From assembly GCA_024291935.2 (NCBI GenBank), contig CM044312.1, forward strand, positions 747,501-811,500: 64,000 bases of DNA, read 5' to 3'. Positions 47,753 through 60,000 of the stretch are shown piece after piece. Numbering within the stretch: position 1 is the stretch's first letter; each line of letters opens with the position of its first letter. Source of the stretch: Okapia johnstoni (lineage: Eukaryota; Chordata; Mammalia; Artiodactyla; Giraffidae). A program made the translations under genes and the position numbers. The notes under the pieces were generated by a model that saw only the letters and a list, made by a program, of their open reading frames with translations, did not search any database and was not told where the DNA came from.

Positions 47753-48170
47753 CATGGATGGACCTAGAGAGTGTCATACTGAGTGCAGTGAGTCGGAGAA
47801 GGTAAAATATTGTATGATATCTCTTACAGGTGAATCCACAAAGAAATGATACAATTGAACTTACTTGCAAAACAGAAAGCACTCAACAGACTTAGAAAAC
47901 AAACATGGTTGCCAGGGGGAAGGGGTAGTTTGGGAGTTTGGGAAGGTCATGTACAAACTACTATATTTAAACTGGGTAACCAACAAGGACCTATCGTGTA
48001 GCACATGGAACTGTGCTCAGTGCAGTGCGCCAGCCTTGAAGGGAGTGGGGTTTGGGGGGACGGGTACGAGTGTAGCTGAGTCCGTCCACTGTTCGCCTGA
48101 AACGACCCCGACATTGATAATCGGTTATACTCCAATACAAAATAAAACGTTTAAAAAGTTAAACAAAAAG
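47753..48170 (+). mobile_element. L1 3' end inserted into BovB
   Basis: A 418-bp L1 3' UTR in forward orientation (cctagagagtgtcatactga, aaacaaacatggttgccagg, aaccaacaaggacctatcgt, actccaatacaaaataaaac) ending in an A-rich tail. Flanks gtggcaaga (47744-47752) and gtgacaaga (48171-48179) are a one-mismatch 9-bp target-site duplication. Confidence 0.9.
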
Positions 48171-49386
48171 GTGACAAGAATACACAGAAGAACTATACAA
48201 AAAAGGTCTTAATGACCCAGATAACTACAGTGATGTGGTCACTCACCTAGAGACAGACATCCTGGAGTGTGAAGTCAAGTGGGCCTTAGGAAGCATTAGT
48301 ACAAACAATGCTAGTGGGGGTGACAGAATTCCAGCTGAGCTATTTCAAATCCTAAAAGATGATGCTATTAAAGTGCTGCATTCACTCTGTCAGCAAATTT
48401 GTAAAACTCAGCAGTGGCCATGGACTGGAAAAGGTCAATTTTCATTCCGACCCCAAATAAGGGCAACGCCCAAGAATGTTCAGACTTCTGTGTAATTATG
48501 CTCATTTCACATGCTAGCAAGGCAGTGCTCAAAATCCTTCAAGCTCAGCTTTAGCCGTATGTGAACTGAGAATTTCCAGCTGGGTTTAGAAAAGGCAGAG
48601 GAACCAGAGGTCAAATTACCAACATTCATTGGATCGTGGAGAAAGCAAAGGAATTCCAGAAAAACATCTGCTTCTGCTTCATTGACTATGCTAAAGCCTT
48701 TGACTCTGTGGATTACAACAAACTGGAAAATTCGTAGAGATGGGAATACCAGACCACCTTACCTGTCTCCTGAGAAACCTGTATGCAGGTCAAGAAGCAA
48801 CAGAACTGAATATGGAACGACTGACTGCTTCAAAATTGGGAAAGGAGTACAACAAGGCTGTATATTGTCACCCTGCTTATTTAACTTCTATGCAGACCAC
48901 CCTAATGGCAGAAGGTAAAGAGGAACTAAAGAGCCTCTTGATGAAAGTGAAAGAAAAGAGTGAAAAGGCTGGATTAAATCTCAACATTCCAAAAACGAGG
49001 ATCATGGCATCCGGTCCCATCATGTCATGGCAAATGGGTGGGGAAGCGAAACAGTGACAGACTTTGTTTTCTTGGGCTTCAAAATGACTGAGGATGGTGA
49101 CTGCAGCCATGATATTAAAAGATGCTTGCTCCTTGGAAGAAAAGCTATGACAAACCTAGACAGCATATTAATAAGCAGAGACATCACTTTGCCAACAAAG
49201 GTCCATATGGCCAAAGCTATGGTTTTTTCATTAGTCATGTACGGATGTGAGAGTTGGGACTATAAAGAAGGCTGAGTGCTGAAGAATTGATGCTATCAAA
49301 CTGTGAGGCTGGAGAAGACTCTTGAGAGCCCCTTGGATTTCAAGGAGAGCAAACCAGTCAGTCCTAAAGGAAATCAACCCTGAATG

Positions 49387-49704
49387 GTAACTCAGCGGGT
49401 ACAGAATCTGCCTGTAATGCAGAGTACCCTGCTTTGATTCCTGAGTTGGGAAGATCCCCTGGAGAAGGGATAAGCCACCCTCTCCAGTATTCTTGGGCTT
49501 CCCTGATGGCTTAGATGGTAAAGAAACCGCCCACGATGCAGGAAACCTGGGTTTGATCCCTGGGTTGGAAAGATGCCCTGGAGGAGGGCATGGCAAACCC
49601 ACTCCAGTATTCTTGCCAAGAGAATCCCCGTGGACAGAGGATCCTGGCAGGCCACAGTTTATGGGGTCGCAAAGAGTCAGGTCTGAGCAACTAAGAACAG
49701 CACA
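49387..49704 (+). mobile_element. Bov-tA dimer inside BovB
   Basis: Two tRNA-like heads in tandem (ggtaactcagcgggtacaga; gggcttccctgatggcttag), each followed by a B-box-like region and ccactccagtattcttg-type body; the second is complete. BovB sequence flanks both sides (gaaatcaaccctgaat; ttcattggaaggactgatgc). Confidence 0.88.
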
Positions 49705-50776
49705 TTCATTGGAAGGACTGATGCTAAAGCTCCAATACTTTGGCCACCTAATGTGAGGAGTTGACTTATTGGAAAAGACCCTGATGCTGAGAAAGAATGA
49801 AAGCAGGAGGAGAAGGGGACGACAGAGGATGAGATGGTTGGATGGCATCACCAGCTCAGTGGACGTGAGTTTGAGCAAACTCTGGGAGATAGTGGAGGAC
49901 AGAAGCCTGGCATGCTGCAGCCCGTGGGGTCACAAAGAGTCAGACATGACTTAGCCACCCAGCAATAACGACAATAATTAGTGATGTTGAGCATCTTTAC
50001 ATGTGTCTGTTGACCACCTGTGTGACTTTTTTGGAGAAATACCTGTTTAGGTCTTCTGCCCAGCTTTTAAATTGAGTTGTTTGTTTCAGTGTTATGGAGG
50101 TGCATATCCTGTTTGTATATTTTGGAAATTAAGCCCTTGCTGGTCACATCATTTGCAAATGTTTTCTCCTAGTCTGTAAGTGGACTGTTGGTTTTGTTTA
50201 TGGTTTCCTTCACTGCAGAAGCTTGTAAGTTTGATTAGGCACCACTTGTTTCTCTTTGCTTTTATTTCTGTTGTCTGGATAAACTGACCTAGGAAAACGT
50301 TGGTACGATTTCTGTCCGAGAGTGTTTTGCCTGCGTTCTTCCCTAGGAGCTTCATGGTGTCCTGTCTCACATAAGTGCTTAAGCCGTTTCGGGTTTGTTC
50401 TTGTGTACAGTGTGAGGCAGTGCTGTGACTTCGTTAGCCTACGTGCAGCTGTCCGGCTTTCCCAGCACCCTCGCTGAAGAGCCCGGTTTTCTCTGCTGTG
50501 TCCTCTTGTCCCCTTTGTTGAAAATTAATTGGCCGTAGGTTTGCGGGTGTATTTCTAGGCTCTCTGTCCTGTCTCACTGGTGCATGTGTCTGTGCCAATA
50601 CCAGGCCATTTGATCACTGCAGCTCTGTAATATTGTCTGAGGTCTGGGGCGGTTGTACCTCTAGCTTGTTCTTTTCCTTCAGGGCTGCTTTGGCCATTCT
50701 GAGTCTTTCGTGGCTGCGTATAAATTCTAGGGTTGTTTGTTCTGTTGGTAAAGAATGTCACGGGTAATTTGATGGT

Positions 50777-50990
50777 TGTTGTTTCTTGTTATTTAGTTGC
50801 CAAGTCGTATCTCCTTTGTGACCCCATGGACTGTAGCCCCCCAGGCTCCTCTGTCCATGGAATTCTCCAGGCAAAAGACTGGAGTGGGTTGCCATTTCTT
50901 TCTCCAGGGGATCTTCCCAACTTAGAGATCAAATCCACATGTGCTGCATTGGCAGGCAGGTTCTTTACTCCTGAGCCACCAGGGAAGCCC
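50777..50990 (-). mobile_element. Bov-tA SINE (reverse) in L1
   Basis: Reverse Bov-tA (ttagttgccaagtcgtatct, gtgaccccatggactgtagc, head tactcctgagccaccaggga agccc) interrupting L1 ORF2. Confidence 0.92.
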
Positions 50991-51296
50991 TGTATGAAAG
51001 GGATAACATTAAGTCTGTATATTGCTTTGAGTAGTATGGCCATTTTGACAATATTCTTCTAATCCAAGAGCATGGGACATTTTTTCATTCTTTGAAACAT
51101 CTTCAATTTCCTTTATCAGTGTTTTTTATGTCTCAGCATATAAGTCCTTTACCTCCTTGGTCAGGTTTATTCCTAAGTATTTTATCATTTTTTTGATGGA
51201 ATTTTAAAAGGGATTGTTCTTTTACTTTCCCTTTTTTATATTTCTGTATTAGTGTAAAAAAATGCAGCCAATTTCTGCATGTTAGTCTTGTATCCT

Positions 51297-51410
51297 GGAG
51301 AAGGCAGTGGCACCCCACTCCAGTACTCTTGCCTGGAAAATCTCATGGACGGAGGAGCCTGGTAGGCTGAGTCAGACACGACTGAAGCGACTCAGCAGCA
51401 GCAGCAGCAA
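51297..51410 (+). mobile_element. Bov-A2 fragment (forward) with target-site duplication
   Basis: ggagaaggcagtggcacccc, actccagtactcttgcctgg and tail gaagcgactcagcagcagca. It is flanked by tcttgtatcct (51286-51296) and tcttgtattct (51411-51421), a one-mismatch duplication of L1 target sequence. Confidence 0.93.
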
Positions 51411-52839
51411 TCTTGTATTCTGCTACCTTGCAGAATTCTTTTATTAGTTCTAGTAGTTTTTGTGTGAAGTCTTTAAGGTTTTCTACATATTGTATCATGT
51501 TGTCTACATATAATGACAATTTTACCTCTTCTCTTCCAATTTAGATAGTGTTTATTTCTTTTTCTTACCTGATTGCTGTGGCTAGGATTTCCAATAGCAT
51601 GGTGAATAGAAATGGTAAGAGTGGGCATCCTTGTCTTCTTTCAGATTTTAGTGACAAGGCTTTCAGCTTTTCACTATTACGTATTATATTGGCTGTGAGT
51701 TTGTCGTAAATAGCTTTTATTATGTTGAAATCTGTTTCTTTTATACCCACTTTGGTAAGAGTTTTTATCATGACTGGATGTTGAAGTTTATCAAACACTT
51801 TCTTCTGCATTTATTGAAATGATCATGTGATTTTTGTCTTGTCCTCTGTTCATGTGGTGTATCACATTGATTGGTTTGTGTGTGTTGAACCATCCTTGTG
51901 ACTATGGAATCCAGCTTGATCATGGTGTATGATCTTTTATTGGATTTGGTTGGCTAATTTTTGTTGAGAATATTTGCATCTATATTCATCAAAGATATCG
52001 GCCCCTAATTTTCTTTATTGGTAATGTCTTTTTCTGATTTTGGGATCAGCGTGATGGTGGCTTTATTGAATGACTTTGGGAGTGTTCCTTCCTCTTCAGT
52101 CTCTTGGAAGAGTCTGAAAAGGATTTGTATGAATTCTTTGTATGTTTTGTAGAATTAATCTGTGAAGCCATCTCGTCCTGGACTTCTATGTTCAGAGAGT
52201 TGTTTTTTTTAATTGCAGGCTGTGTTTCACTTCTAGTGACCGGTCTGTTCAAATCATCTGTTTTTTCTTGACTCGGTTTTGGTGGGCTGTGTGTTTCTAG
52301 AAACTTGTCTGTTCCTTCTTGGTGTCCGGTTTGTCGGCCTGTGATCGTCCAGTGCTCTCTTCCTTATGGTTTGCTGTTATCTCTGCAGCACAGGTGTGAC
52401 TTCTCCTCGTTTAGTTATTATTGTCTTTGTTTTGATGCTTTGATGCTCTCTCTTTGCTTCTTAGGGAGCCTGGCCAGAAGTTTGTCGATTTTGTTGACTT
52501 TTTCAATGAACTAGCTCTTGGTTTTATTGATTTTTACTTCTGTTTCTTAGTCTCTGTTTTATTTATTTCATCTCTGATCTTTATTATTTCCTTTCTTCTA
52601 CTGACTTTAGGTTTTGTTTGTTCTTTTTTTCTGCTGATTCTTTTAGGTGTTAGGTTAGATCATTTATTTCAGATTTTTCTTATTTTTTTGAAGAAGACCT
52701 ATATTCCTATGAACTTTCCTCTAAAAACTGCTTTTGCTACATCCTGTAGATTCTGTGTGCTTTTGTTTGTTTTGTATTCTTATTCTATTTCTCTTGGCCC
52801 ACATCTTTTTATGAACCCAAGCATCGTAATATGTGCTTA

Positions 52840-53750
52840 GCCTAATCTGTAGTTTTATATTACCAGATGCTGTTATTCTGGTTGTGATGATGATTGATTG
52901 TTCAGGGTTCTTTAAAGCACGTGCTCCCATCTTCTGGTTGGATGGATGCTTTGAATTGGAGTGGAATCAAGCACATGTGCACCTGTGATTAAGGGTGTTG
53001 TACTTTTAAAAACCATTCCAATAAAGGGTTTCGAAAATGAAGATAACAGAGAAGACCTTCTACCAGCTCTTAATGTTAACTGGGAGATAGAGACTGTGGT
53101 TCCGTGCTTTTTGTAAAACCCATCTGTAGGCATCACAAGGAAGCAGAGGCCACTGTGAGCATCGTTTTCAGTGTCACAGAGGCCCATTCTGTCTTATTTA
53201 ACGATGGCATGCAGACAGGATCTTGTGTTGCTGAAGACACCATGGAGATCCCATGATGAGCATCTTCAGTCATTTTCAAAGACTACTTGACTGTCACGTT
53301 CCATGAGCCCGTCTGTGTTCATAAATTGGTGAACTTCTAAAATCTTCTGTGTGTAGAAGTGGGTTTTATTCAAAGCAGAAAGCTGCTATTAAAGTGGGGA
53401 CGTTCCTTCCCTTCCACAGCCAAAGGGGACCATTGGAATGGAGGCAGCAGCCTCCTGTCCCACAGCATCTCAGGCCTTGGGTGTGACCGAAAGCCCTGTG
53501 CTGATATGTGAAAAGAGGCCTCGGAGTCATCAAGCGTGAATGAGTGTCTGTTCATTCTGCCAGGCTCAAGGCCTCAGAGAAATAAGCAATCCTTTTACAA
53601 AAGACTTTAATTTAAAGCCTCTCAAATGGGCTCTTACGTATGTATGTTTAAGTTACCCTGGAAATGCATTTTTTGGAATAACTTTTATATAACTTATGCT
53701 AAATGAATGAGATGCTACTGTACCATCTCTAAAACTGAACTTTTCTCTGA
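52840..53750. other. Unique intron
   Basis: Balanced-composition unique sequence without exon or named repeat. 52990-53360 is repeat-free and could include a conserved element, but no motif cluster stands out. Confidence 0.45.
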
Positions 53751-54056
53751 AAGTGAAAGTTGCTCAGTTGTGTCCGACTCTTTGTGACCCCGTGAGACTA
53801 TACAGTCCATGGAATTCTCCAGGCCAGAATCCTGGAGTGGGTAGCCTTTCCCTCTTCCAGGGGATCTTCCCAACCCAGAGATTGAACCCAGGTCTCCCGC
53901 ATTGCAGGTGGATTCTTTACCAGCTGAGCCACCAGGGAAGCCCACCAATACTGGAGTGGGTAGCCTAGCCCTTCTCCAGGGGATCTTCCCGACCCAGGAA
54001 TTGAACCAGGGTCTCCCGCGTTGCAGGGGATTCTTTACCAGCTGAGCCACCAGAGC
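53750..54056 (-). mobile_element. Bov-tA dimer (reverse)
   Basis: Reverse orientation with body gaaagttgctcagttgtgtc, a first head ending ttctttaccagctgagccac cagggaagccc at about 53942, and a second partial unit ending accagctgagccaccagagc. Confidence 0.9.
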
Positions 54057-54811
54057 TAGAACTTTTCTCTAGTTGTCAGTATTTGCAAGACTCTTCGTTG
54101 CCTGTTAACTGCATGCATGGAGTCACTGTGAAATGGAATTGGTTTCATTCCCCACTGTAACCACTGATCTTGGGATTCTTCCTTTTCCAAGTTTAGAAGA
54201 GATGTGTGTGTAACTGGCTGTATTTGCAAACGATGCACCTAAAGTGGCCCTGTCAGCGGCTCTGTGTTTCTGTCAGTGTTGGATCAGTGGATTCCAGACA
54301 AGGCTTGGTGACCTTTCTCTCTTCTGCATTTTCTAGAAGAAATCAACAAAGACAACTATAGTAACCTTTCCATGTTCATTACCATAAGCTGTAGTGACCT
54401 TAAGAAGAGGCCTGGCACTCACGGCAGCCTGGACGCTGGATGCCTCTGCTCGCCTCTCGAGCAGGCGATCCTGCAGCTTCCAGGCAGAAGGGAAATTGAT
54501 TGTCTCACATCTTGTTTACTAGACCGTTAGCGTTTCTGCAGCATGTCTTATGCTCCTAGAGGCTCTAAAATCATCATCGTGGGTTTCTCTGTTGTTGCGT
54601 GGAAAACGGAAATAAGCATTTTAAATATAAAATTTGGTGAGGTGGATGTAACTCTTCTCAAGCCATTCTTTGAAAATGCACTCAGAGTCAGAGTGGATTT
54701 ACATTTATTTGCTTGAAGGACATGGTTTATAAAACCTTCAGGAATAATACATTGTCACAAATTTTTAAAAATGGACACAAAATTTAGGGAGTGCAGAAAG
54801 CGAGGGGTGAG
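54057..54811. other. Unique intron
   Basis: Repeat-free, mixed composition (tgtatttgcaaacgatgcac, aagcattttaaatataaaat). No exon: a candidate tag-flanked stretch at about 54338-54357 lacks a proper donor. Confidence 0.45.
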
Positions 54812-55117
54812 CGTTCTCCTACACGCGTGTCTTGTCACACAGCCCTGAAAGTGAACGTTCTCCTACACGCGTGTCGTGTCACACAGCCCTGAAAGTGAGC
54901 GTTCTCCTACACGCGTGTCGTGTCACACAGCCCTGAAAGTGAGCGTTCTCCTACACGCGTGTCGTGTCACACAGCCCTGAAAGTGAACGTTCTCCTACAC
55001 GCGTGTCGTGTCACACAGCCCTGAAAGTGAACGTTCTCCTACACGCGTGTCGTGTCACACAGCCCTGAAAGTGAGCGTTCTCCTACACGCGTGTCGTGTC
55101 ACACAGCCCTGAAATCA
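54812..55117. repeat. 44-bp minisatellite, 7 copies
   Basis: Seven copies at an exact 44-bp period (cgttc at 54812, 54856, 54900, 54944, 54988, 55032 and 55076). The unit is cgttctcctacacgcgtgtc, gtgtcacacagccctgaa and agtga. The first copy has cttgtc where others have cgtgtc; other copies differ only at gtgagc/gtgaac. Very high homogeneity implies a young, probably polymorphic VNTR. Confidence 0.96.
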
Positions 55118-56635
55118 AACTGTCGGCAGATGATACGGTTTGTCCGATTGTATTACCTCAGAGAAATATAACGTAAACAAGCAGCAAAACTGTAGTAAAA
55201 AAACAGGCCTGATCTTTAACCCCTTCCTGTGTGAAAGGCGAGGCGCAGATGACAGCAGAGGGGCGCTCGGTTAATTTGACGTTTGCTGGGGTGAGCAGCG
55301 GCCCTGCGGTGGAGGCTGAGGCGGGTCAGTGAGGGGTGGGATGGAGGGCTCTTGCTTGCAGTCAGAGCTTGTCTCAAGGGCGTGAGAGTTCTCCTGGGGC
55401 TGGATGGGACGCGTGGGTGTGTTCAGGAGACACGCAGAAATGGCCCAAACCCTTCGTGCTTTTCTCAGGCTGACATCACATTGGTCTCTTTCAGGTGATA
55501 ATATTCATTCTTTTCCCCAAAATTGGACACTGGAAGCACTAACTGAGTGACTGTGTGCCTTTTCCATGTCTCTGGGGCACAAAGCATTTTAAGGGAGGAG
55601 CTAAAACACAGCTTCCATTTGGATCAGTTTATTTTAGCTCAGTATAAATTTTCTGGAACTTAGGGAAATGAGAAACATCAAATGGGGAACAAGGTGCTGA
55701 CAAGTTTGCTATAATACGTGACAGTAGGTAGCAAATGAGTTTTGCAGTTTATAAAATTGTAAATGAAGTTTCTGATTAAGTCAGCAGCAGTGATGAAATT
55801 AATAGATACGCTTGAACTAATCAGACAAGCAGGCTATTCTTTAAACAGGAGAGAACCTGGAAAACTTTATTCCATTTTGTCAGTGACCTCAGACACCAGG
55901 GGAGGGAAGGGCGAAAGAGCCCAGAGGGTAGGCCGCTGCCTCCTGCGAGGGTTCTGAGCCATGCTTGGCCGCAAAGACCGAGGAGCCCATCCTGTGCTGG
56001 TCAGCTGCCCCGACACAGCCCACAGTCCCAAGAGGGCGGCCCGCTGGTCCCCAGGCACCTTCAGGCCGCTGCCCCGTCCATGACCAGTGAAGGGAGGGCG
56101 CCCCGGCCCGGCCCCACACCTGAGTGGGAGCACTGCTGCAGCCCCGCGTCTGCCGGAGGCCTTCCAGGCCCCGACTCCCCAGCGCTGTCCCTCCCCACCC
56201 CTTCTTCTCACTCCCTGCAGGCCAGACCCCGCGACCCAGAGGCATTTCTGTGAACAGCCACCGGGCCTTGAGCGCCTGGCCCTCTGCTCCTCAGCAGGCT
56301 GTGCGCTCCTGGAGGGGTCGGGCGAGGAGGCCCCCTTCCTACAGCCTCCTCGGCTGTGCACGTGGTCTTGGCCTCCCGTGCTATGTGGGGATTTCAGGGG
56401 CTCTTCATCCACCTCTTTCCTTCGGCATCCTTCAGCTTTCTGGGTGCTGCCTGCTGTGCGAAGCATCAGGGCCCAGAGTGGTCATCCAGCAAGAGGCTGC
56501 AGTGTCCAGCACTCTCCTCCTCACCATCTAACACAGCCTCTTAACCAGGCACATGGTCCTGGTGCCCTCACCCTCCCCAGGAGCTGAATCCTGCACCTTC
56601 TGTCCTCAACTGAGCCAGCACTGAGGACAGCTGCC
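55118..56635. other. Unique intron
   Basis: 55118-55480 mixed; 55490-55870 AT-rich and repeat-free with tgattaagtcagcagcagtg and atgaaattaatagatacgct (possible conserved element); 55870-56635 GC-rich. No exon recognised. Confidence 0.45.
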
Positions 56636-56637
56636 CT

Positions 56638-57053
56638 TGAGTGAGTGCGTGAGTGAATAACTGAATGAATGCATGCATGCATGAATGAGTATGAGTGCAT
56701 GCATGCATACATGAGTATGAATGTATGCGTGAGTGAGTGAATGAGTGAGTGAGTGGGCAAGTGAAAGTTAGTGAATGAGCAATGAATGCATAAGTGAATG
56801 AGTGAGTGAATGTGTGATGAGTGAGCGATCAGTGAATGAATGCATGCATGAATGAATGAATGAGTGAATGAGTGAGTAATGAATGATGAGTGAGTGAGTA
56901 GTGAGTAATGAGTGAGTGAGTGAGTGATGAGTGAGCGATCAGTGAATGAATGAATGCATGCACGAATGAATGAATGAGTAATGAATGAGTGAATGAGTGA
57001 GTAATGAATGATGAGTGAGTGAGTAATGAATGAGTGAGTGAGTGAGTGAACGC
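56638..57053. repeat. (GAGT)n/(GAAT)n tetranucleotide array
   Basis: About 415 bp of gagtgagtgaatgaatgcat-type sequence with recurrent longer blocks such as gatgagtgagcgatcagtga (twice). The minus-strand open frames (His/Ser/Leu-rich) are array translations. Confidence 0.96.
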
Positions 57054-60000
57054 ATGCCAGCACCAGCAGGGAGCTTGCAGGAGCTGGGTGCTGCATCCCT
57101 GAAATGAGGCCTCCCTGGGGTCAGTGTTGGCCAGGACCACTGCTGCTTGGGTGGCCGGCAGCCTGGCCAGTCTCCAGGTTGCTTCTCACAAGAGCGTGTG
57201 AGAGGCCGAGGCTCCCACCTCACCCGTGGTGCTGGTGGGGCCGCCACGTGTACTCTGTGGCTGCTGATCTTACTCAGAGAGAAATGGCATCAGATGTTTC
57301 TTGGCATAAATCTCACAGCCCATGTCTTTCTTTATAACCCCCATCTTGGTAGTGGAGATAGTTTATCTAGTTTATGGTGCTCCTCTGTTTTCTGACTCTG
57401 AGAGGCCAGGATGTCTGTGTTCGGACTGCCTCAGAAGTGTTGCCGTAAGCCAGTGGTCTCCTTCAGACAGATCTGGTTCTGGGTGAGACGCCGCAGTGAA
57501 CAAGACAGACCAGATCTCCAGACACATGAACAGTCTTGCCCGTGTTTTAAGCAGTGGTGCACCTTTAGAGTTGCATGAGAATTGTATCATGGAAGTGGCT
57601 GAACTCCCATCCGTGCTTTCTCAGCTCATATTCCACCAGTTACAACACTGCCTACGTCTATTTGCAGCGTCCAGCTCCCAGTAGGCGTGGGGGTCAGCCC
57701 CGCCACCCTCTGTCCCCTAGGAAAAGCCCTGGCTTCGGCTGCCAGGATTCCAAAATTCTGGCTCTGGTTGTAGTGAGAGCTGAGGCAAGTCCTGTAGGTG
57801 TCTGAGCTTCAGACCCTCACGCACCACTGGCTGAGCCCAGACCCCTTCCAGCCCACCCCTGCCATCGCCCCAGTGGCGGTGGAGGCCCCGGGCACCTGCT
57901 GGTCCAGAGTCTCCACTGCAGCTCCTCTGCGCTTGGCGGCCTTGGAGTTGTTGAGAAACCAGGGAGCCAGCACTTGGCATGGACCCAGTTCCATTTGGGA
58001 GACAAGCTGTGAAGACGGTTTGCTGTTTATTTGAAGGAGGATGAAGATGGACAGACAGACTAAACCCCAAAGGCTGGAGCGATGTCGACGCGGGTGGACG
58101 GAGACCTCTGTCAGCGAGGAGCCTGGGAGATCCGAGCCGCAGAGCCGGCGCTGCCATTCTAAGAGCCATCCTGAAGAGGAGCTCGAATGGGCTGCTGGGC
58201 CCGACAGGGAAAACGGAGGAGCCCGGCCCGCACAGCGGACATGCTTGCAGTGCTCGGCGCGTGCATCATGACTTCCTTCTCACCTGCCACACTTCCTACC
58301 CAGTCGTCTAACTGTGCCTGCGTCTCATCACCCCACTGCCTTAAAAGCCGAGCTTCACTGACCGGGGCGCTGCTGGGTGTCCTTGGCGCTGCCCAGGAGA
58401 ACTTCTGGTGGGCTGCACCCCCAGTGGACGCCTCTCAACACAGCTTGTCCGAGGCACTGGCCATGTGGCTGGTCGAGTCAAGGGACTGAATTTTTACTTT
58501 ACATTTAAATAGCCGCACGGGGGTTGTCGCTCCCGATCGAATAGGACAGGCCCCGCCATCTCTGGCCCCATGGGCTCAGTTTGATAGAGTGCAGTGTTTG
58601 GAGCCAAGACCGTGGACAGAAAGCATTAGAGCTTCACCGTCTACTGCCCTGCAGCCACGGGCCCATCGACTTCTCCGTCTCCTCTCCCCGTCCTACAGAA
58701 GCAGGTGAGGGGAGGACGGGGCCCTGCACCAGGCCCTGTGCAGTGTGGACATCACGTCAGGCGCTTCACGCTCGGCCTACACCCAGGGAGTGTGTGGCCC
58801 GCAGAGCCCAGCGTGGACGTGCGGGGCCCAGGCCCACCAGGACCTCTTTGTCTCCGTTGTTGTTGCTGTTCTGACGTTTGATGGTGAAGCCTGCGTGTCT
58901 TCCGAGGCCCACGGGGAAAACCCTCATCTCAGAACTGGAAGCAGATCCCCAGCTCCTAAAAGGCCATTTTACTGGAGGTTTCACCCAAGAAGAAGACGGG
59001 TTTTCTGAATGCTGGGATCCTTTTTGGTGGATTCATCGCCAGGCTCTCCATCAGAGGAACAAATGATTAATCAAAACAGAAGCTGAAGCAGCCACTCCCC
59101 AGCCCCTGCAGGTCATTCGTCACCCCGAGCAGCGCAGACTCGGGTGGTTTCCGTCAGAACCTCTCATCCACTCGTGGGAGTGGAGCCTCAAAGATGCTGG
59201 GTCCTTAGGGTCGGGGCACATTGTTGAAGCAGGTCAGCGACTTTTGAGAGAAAAGATGTAATCATTTTTCTCTCCCAGTGGCCCCTACTTTAATAATGTC
59301 TGGTCAGTCCCTGTTGGGCACTCAGGTGACCCCTGCCCTCACCCGCGCTCAGCTTCACCTGGGACCAAAGATGAAGTGTCTGGTGGAAACGCCGGCCACC
59401 TCGCGTGGGGATGGAGGCTGAGCGCCCTGCCTCCCCATGCACAAGGAAGAGCACTAAGCTGAGTTACAGCTCTGCGAGCCGGAGCCCCTGCTCTCTGGGG
59501 TAAGGAGCCGACGGCGTGCGCTGACTGACCAGAGCCGAGCGAGTGCTGCACAGTCTCTGATGCCCTCGCTTCATCGGAGCATCTGCTCAGGCTGGGGAAG
59601 CCGGCGGGAGTTCATGACCAGCCCCTCAGCACGCCAGCACCCAGGCTGGCCCGGGATCACGGGGATCCTAGGCTGGGCTCTGGGAAGCTGTGACCTGGAG
59701 GAGGGAGCCGACGGGCCTGCCAGCCCCGCCTTTGGCAGGAGAGGCAAGGGCCTCTCACGCTCCTTCACCACCACCCCCGCCCCGCAGACTTGTTGGCCCT
59801 CCTTCCAGCCTTCCTTGAGGGGGGCCCCAGCTCCAGACAGCTCCTGACCACTCGTCTCCCCTCTAAATAGTAGCTGCCTGAGGGGGGAGTCTCCCCCCAC
59901 TGGTCACTAATTATTGAGTCAGGAGGGAGAGCGAGACACGTGGATGCTTCCCAGGGCAGCGGGCCAATCCTCGTAGTGAGGACAAAAGCTGTGACTGCTG

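Larger units (their letters stand above)
46068..49974 (+). mobile_element. BovB LINE (forward), about 3.9 kb including its own inserts
   Basis: Inserted in L1 with a 7-bp target duplication, taattag (46061-46067 and 49975-49981). The order is 5' UTR (tcacggctttgtcatggcaa), endonuclease (LGISGLRWTGMGKFNSDSRY near 46510; LTPKKDVLFVIGDWNAK near 46915), linker, RT (SKEF-type block, IDYAKAFDSVDYNKLEN near 48680; GCILSPCLFNFYAD near 48860) and the 3' region to gtcagacatgacttagcca. The RT box YADD is deleted (junction near 48896). Inserts: 46653-46750, 47753-48170 and about 49387-49704. Confidence 0.92.
45570..52835 (-). mobile_element. L1 LINE (reverse), 5'-truncated in ORF2, host of a nested stack
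   Basis: 3' UTR at 45570-46067 (gattccacatataaatatca, ctggatatatgcccaggaat) continues after the inserted BovB at 49975 (taattagtgatgttgagcat) into ORF2. The minus-strand frame at 51810-51565 shows RT residues [20 protein letters not shown] and [20 protein letters not shown]. Other insertions are a Bov-tA (50777-50990) and a Bov-A2 fragment (51297-51410). It ends near 52835 within ORF2, so ORF1 is absent. Many stops: non-functional. Confidence 0.87.

Noticed and set aside
54336..54357. Possible mini-exon after ttttctag
   Set aside because: The downstream edge lacks a usable GT donor (ctatagtaacc) and the peptide does not match the expected PTPRN2 continuation.
54812..55117. CRISPR-like look of seven evenly spaced repeats
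   Set aside because: The whole 44-bp unit repeats with no unique spacers, and the genome is mammalian. It is a VNTR.
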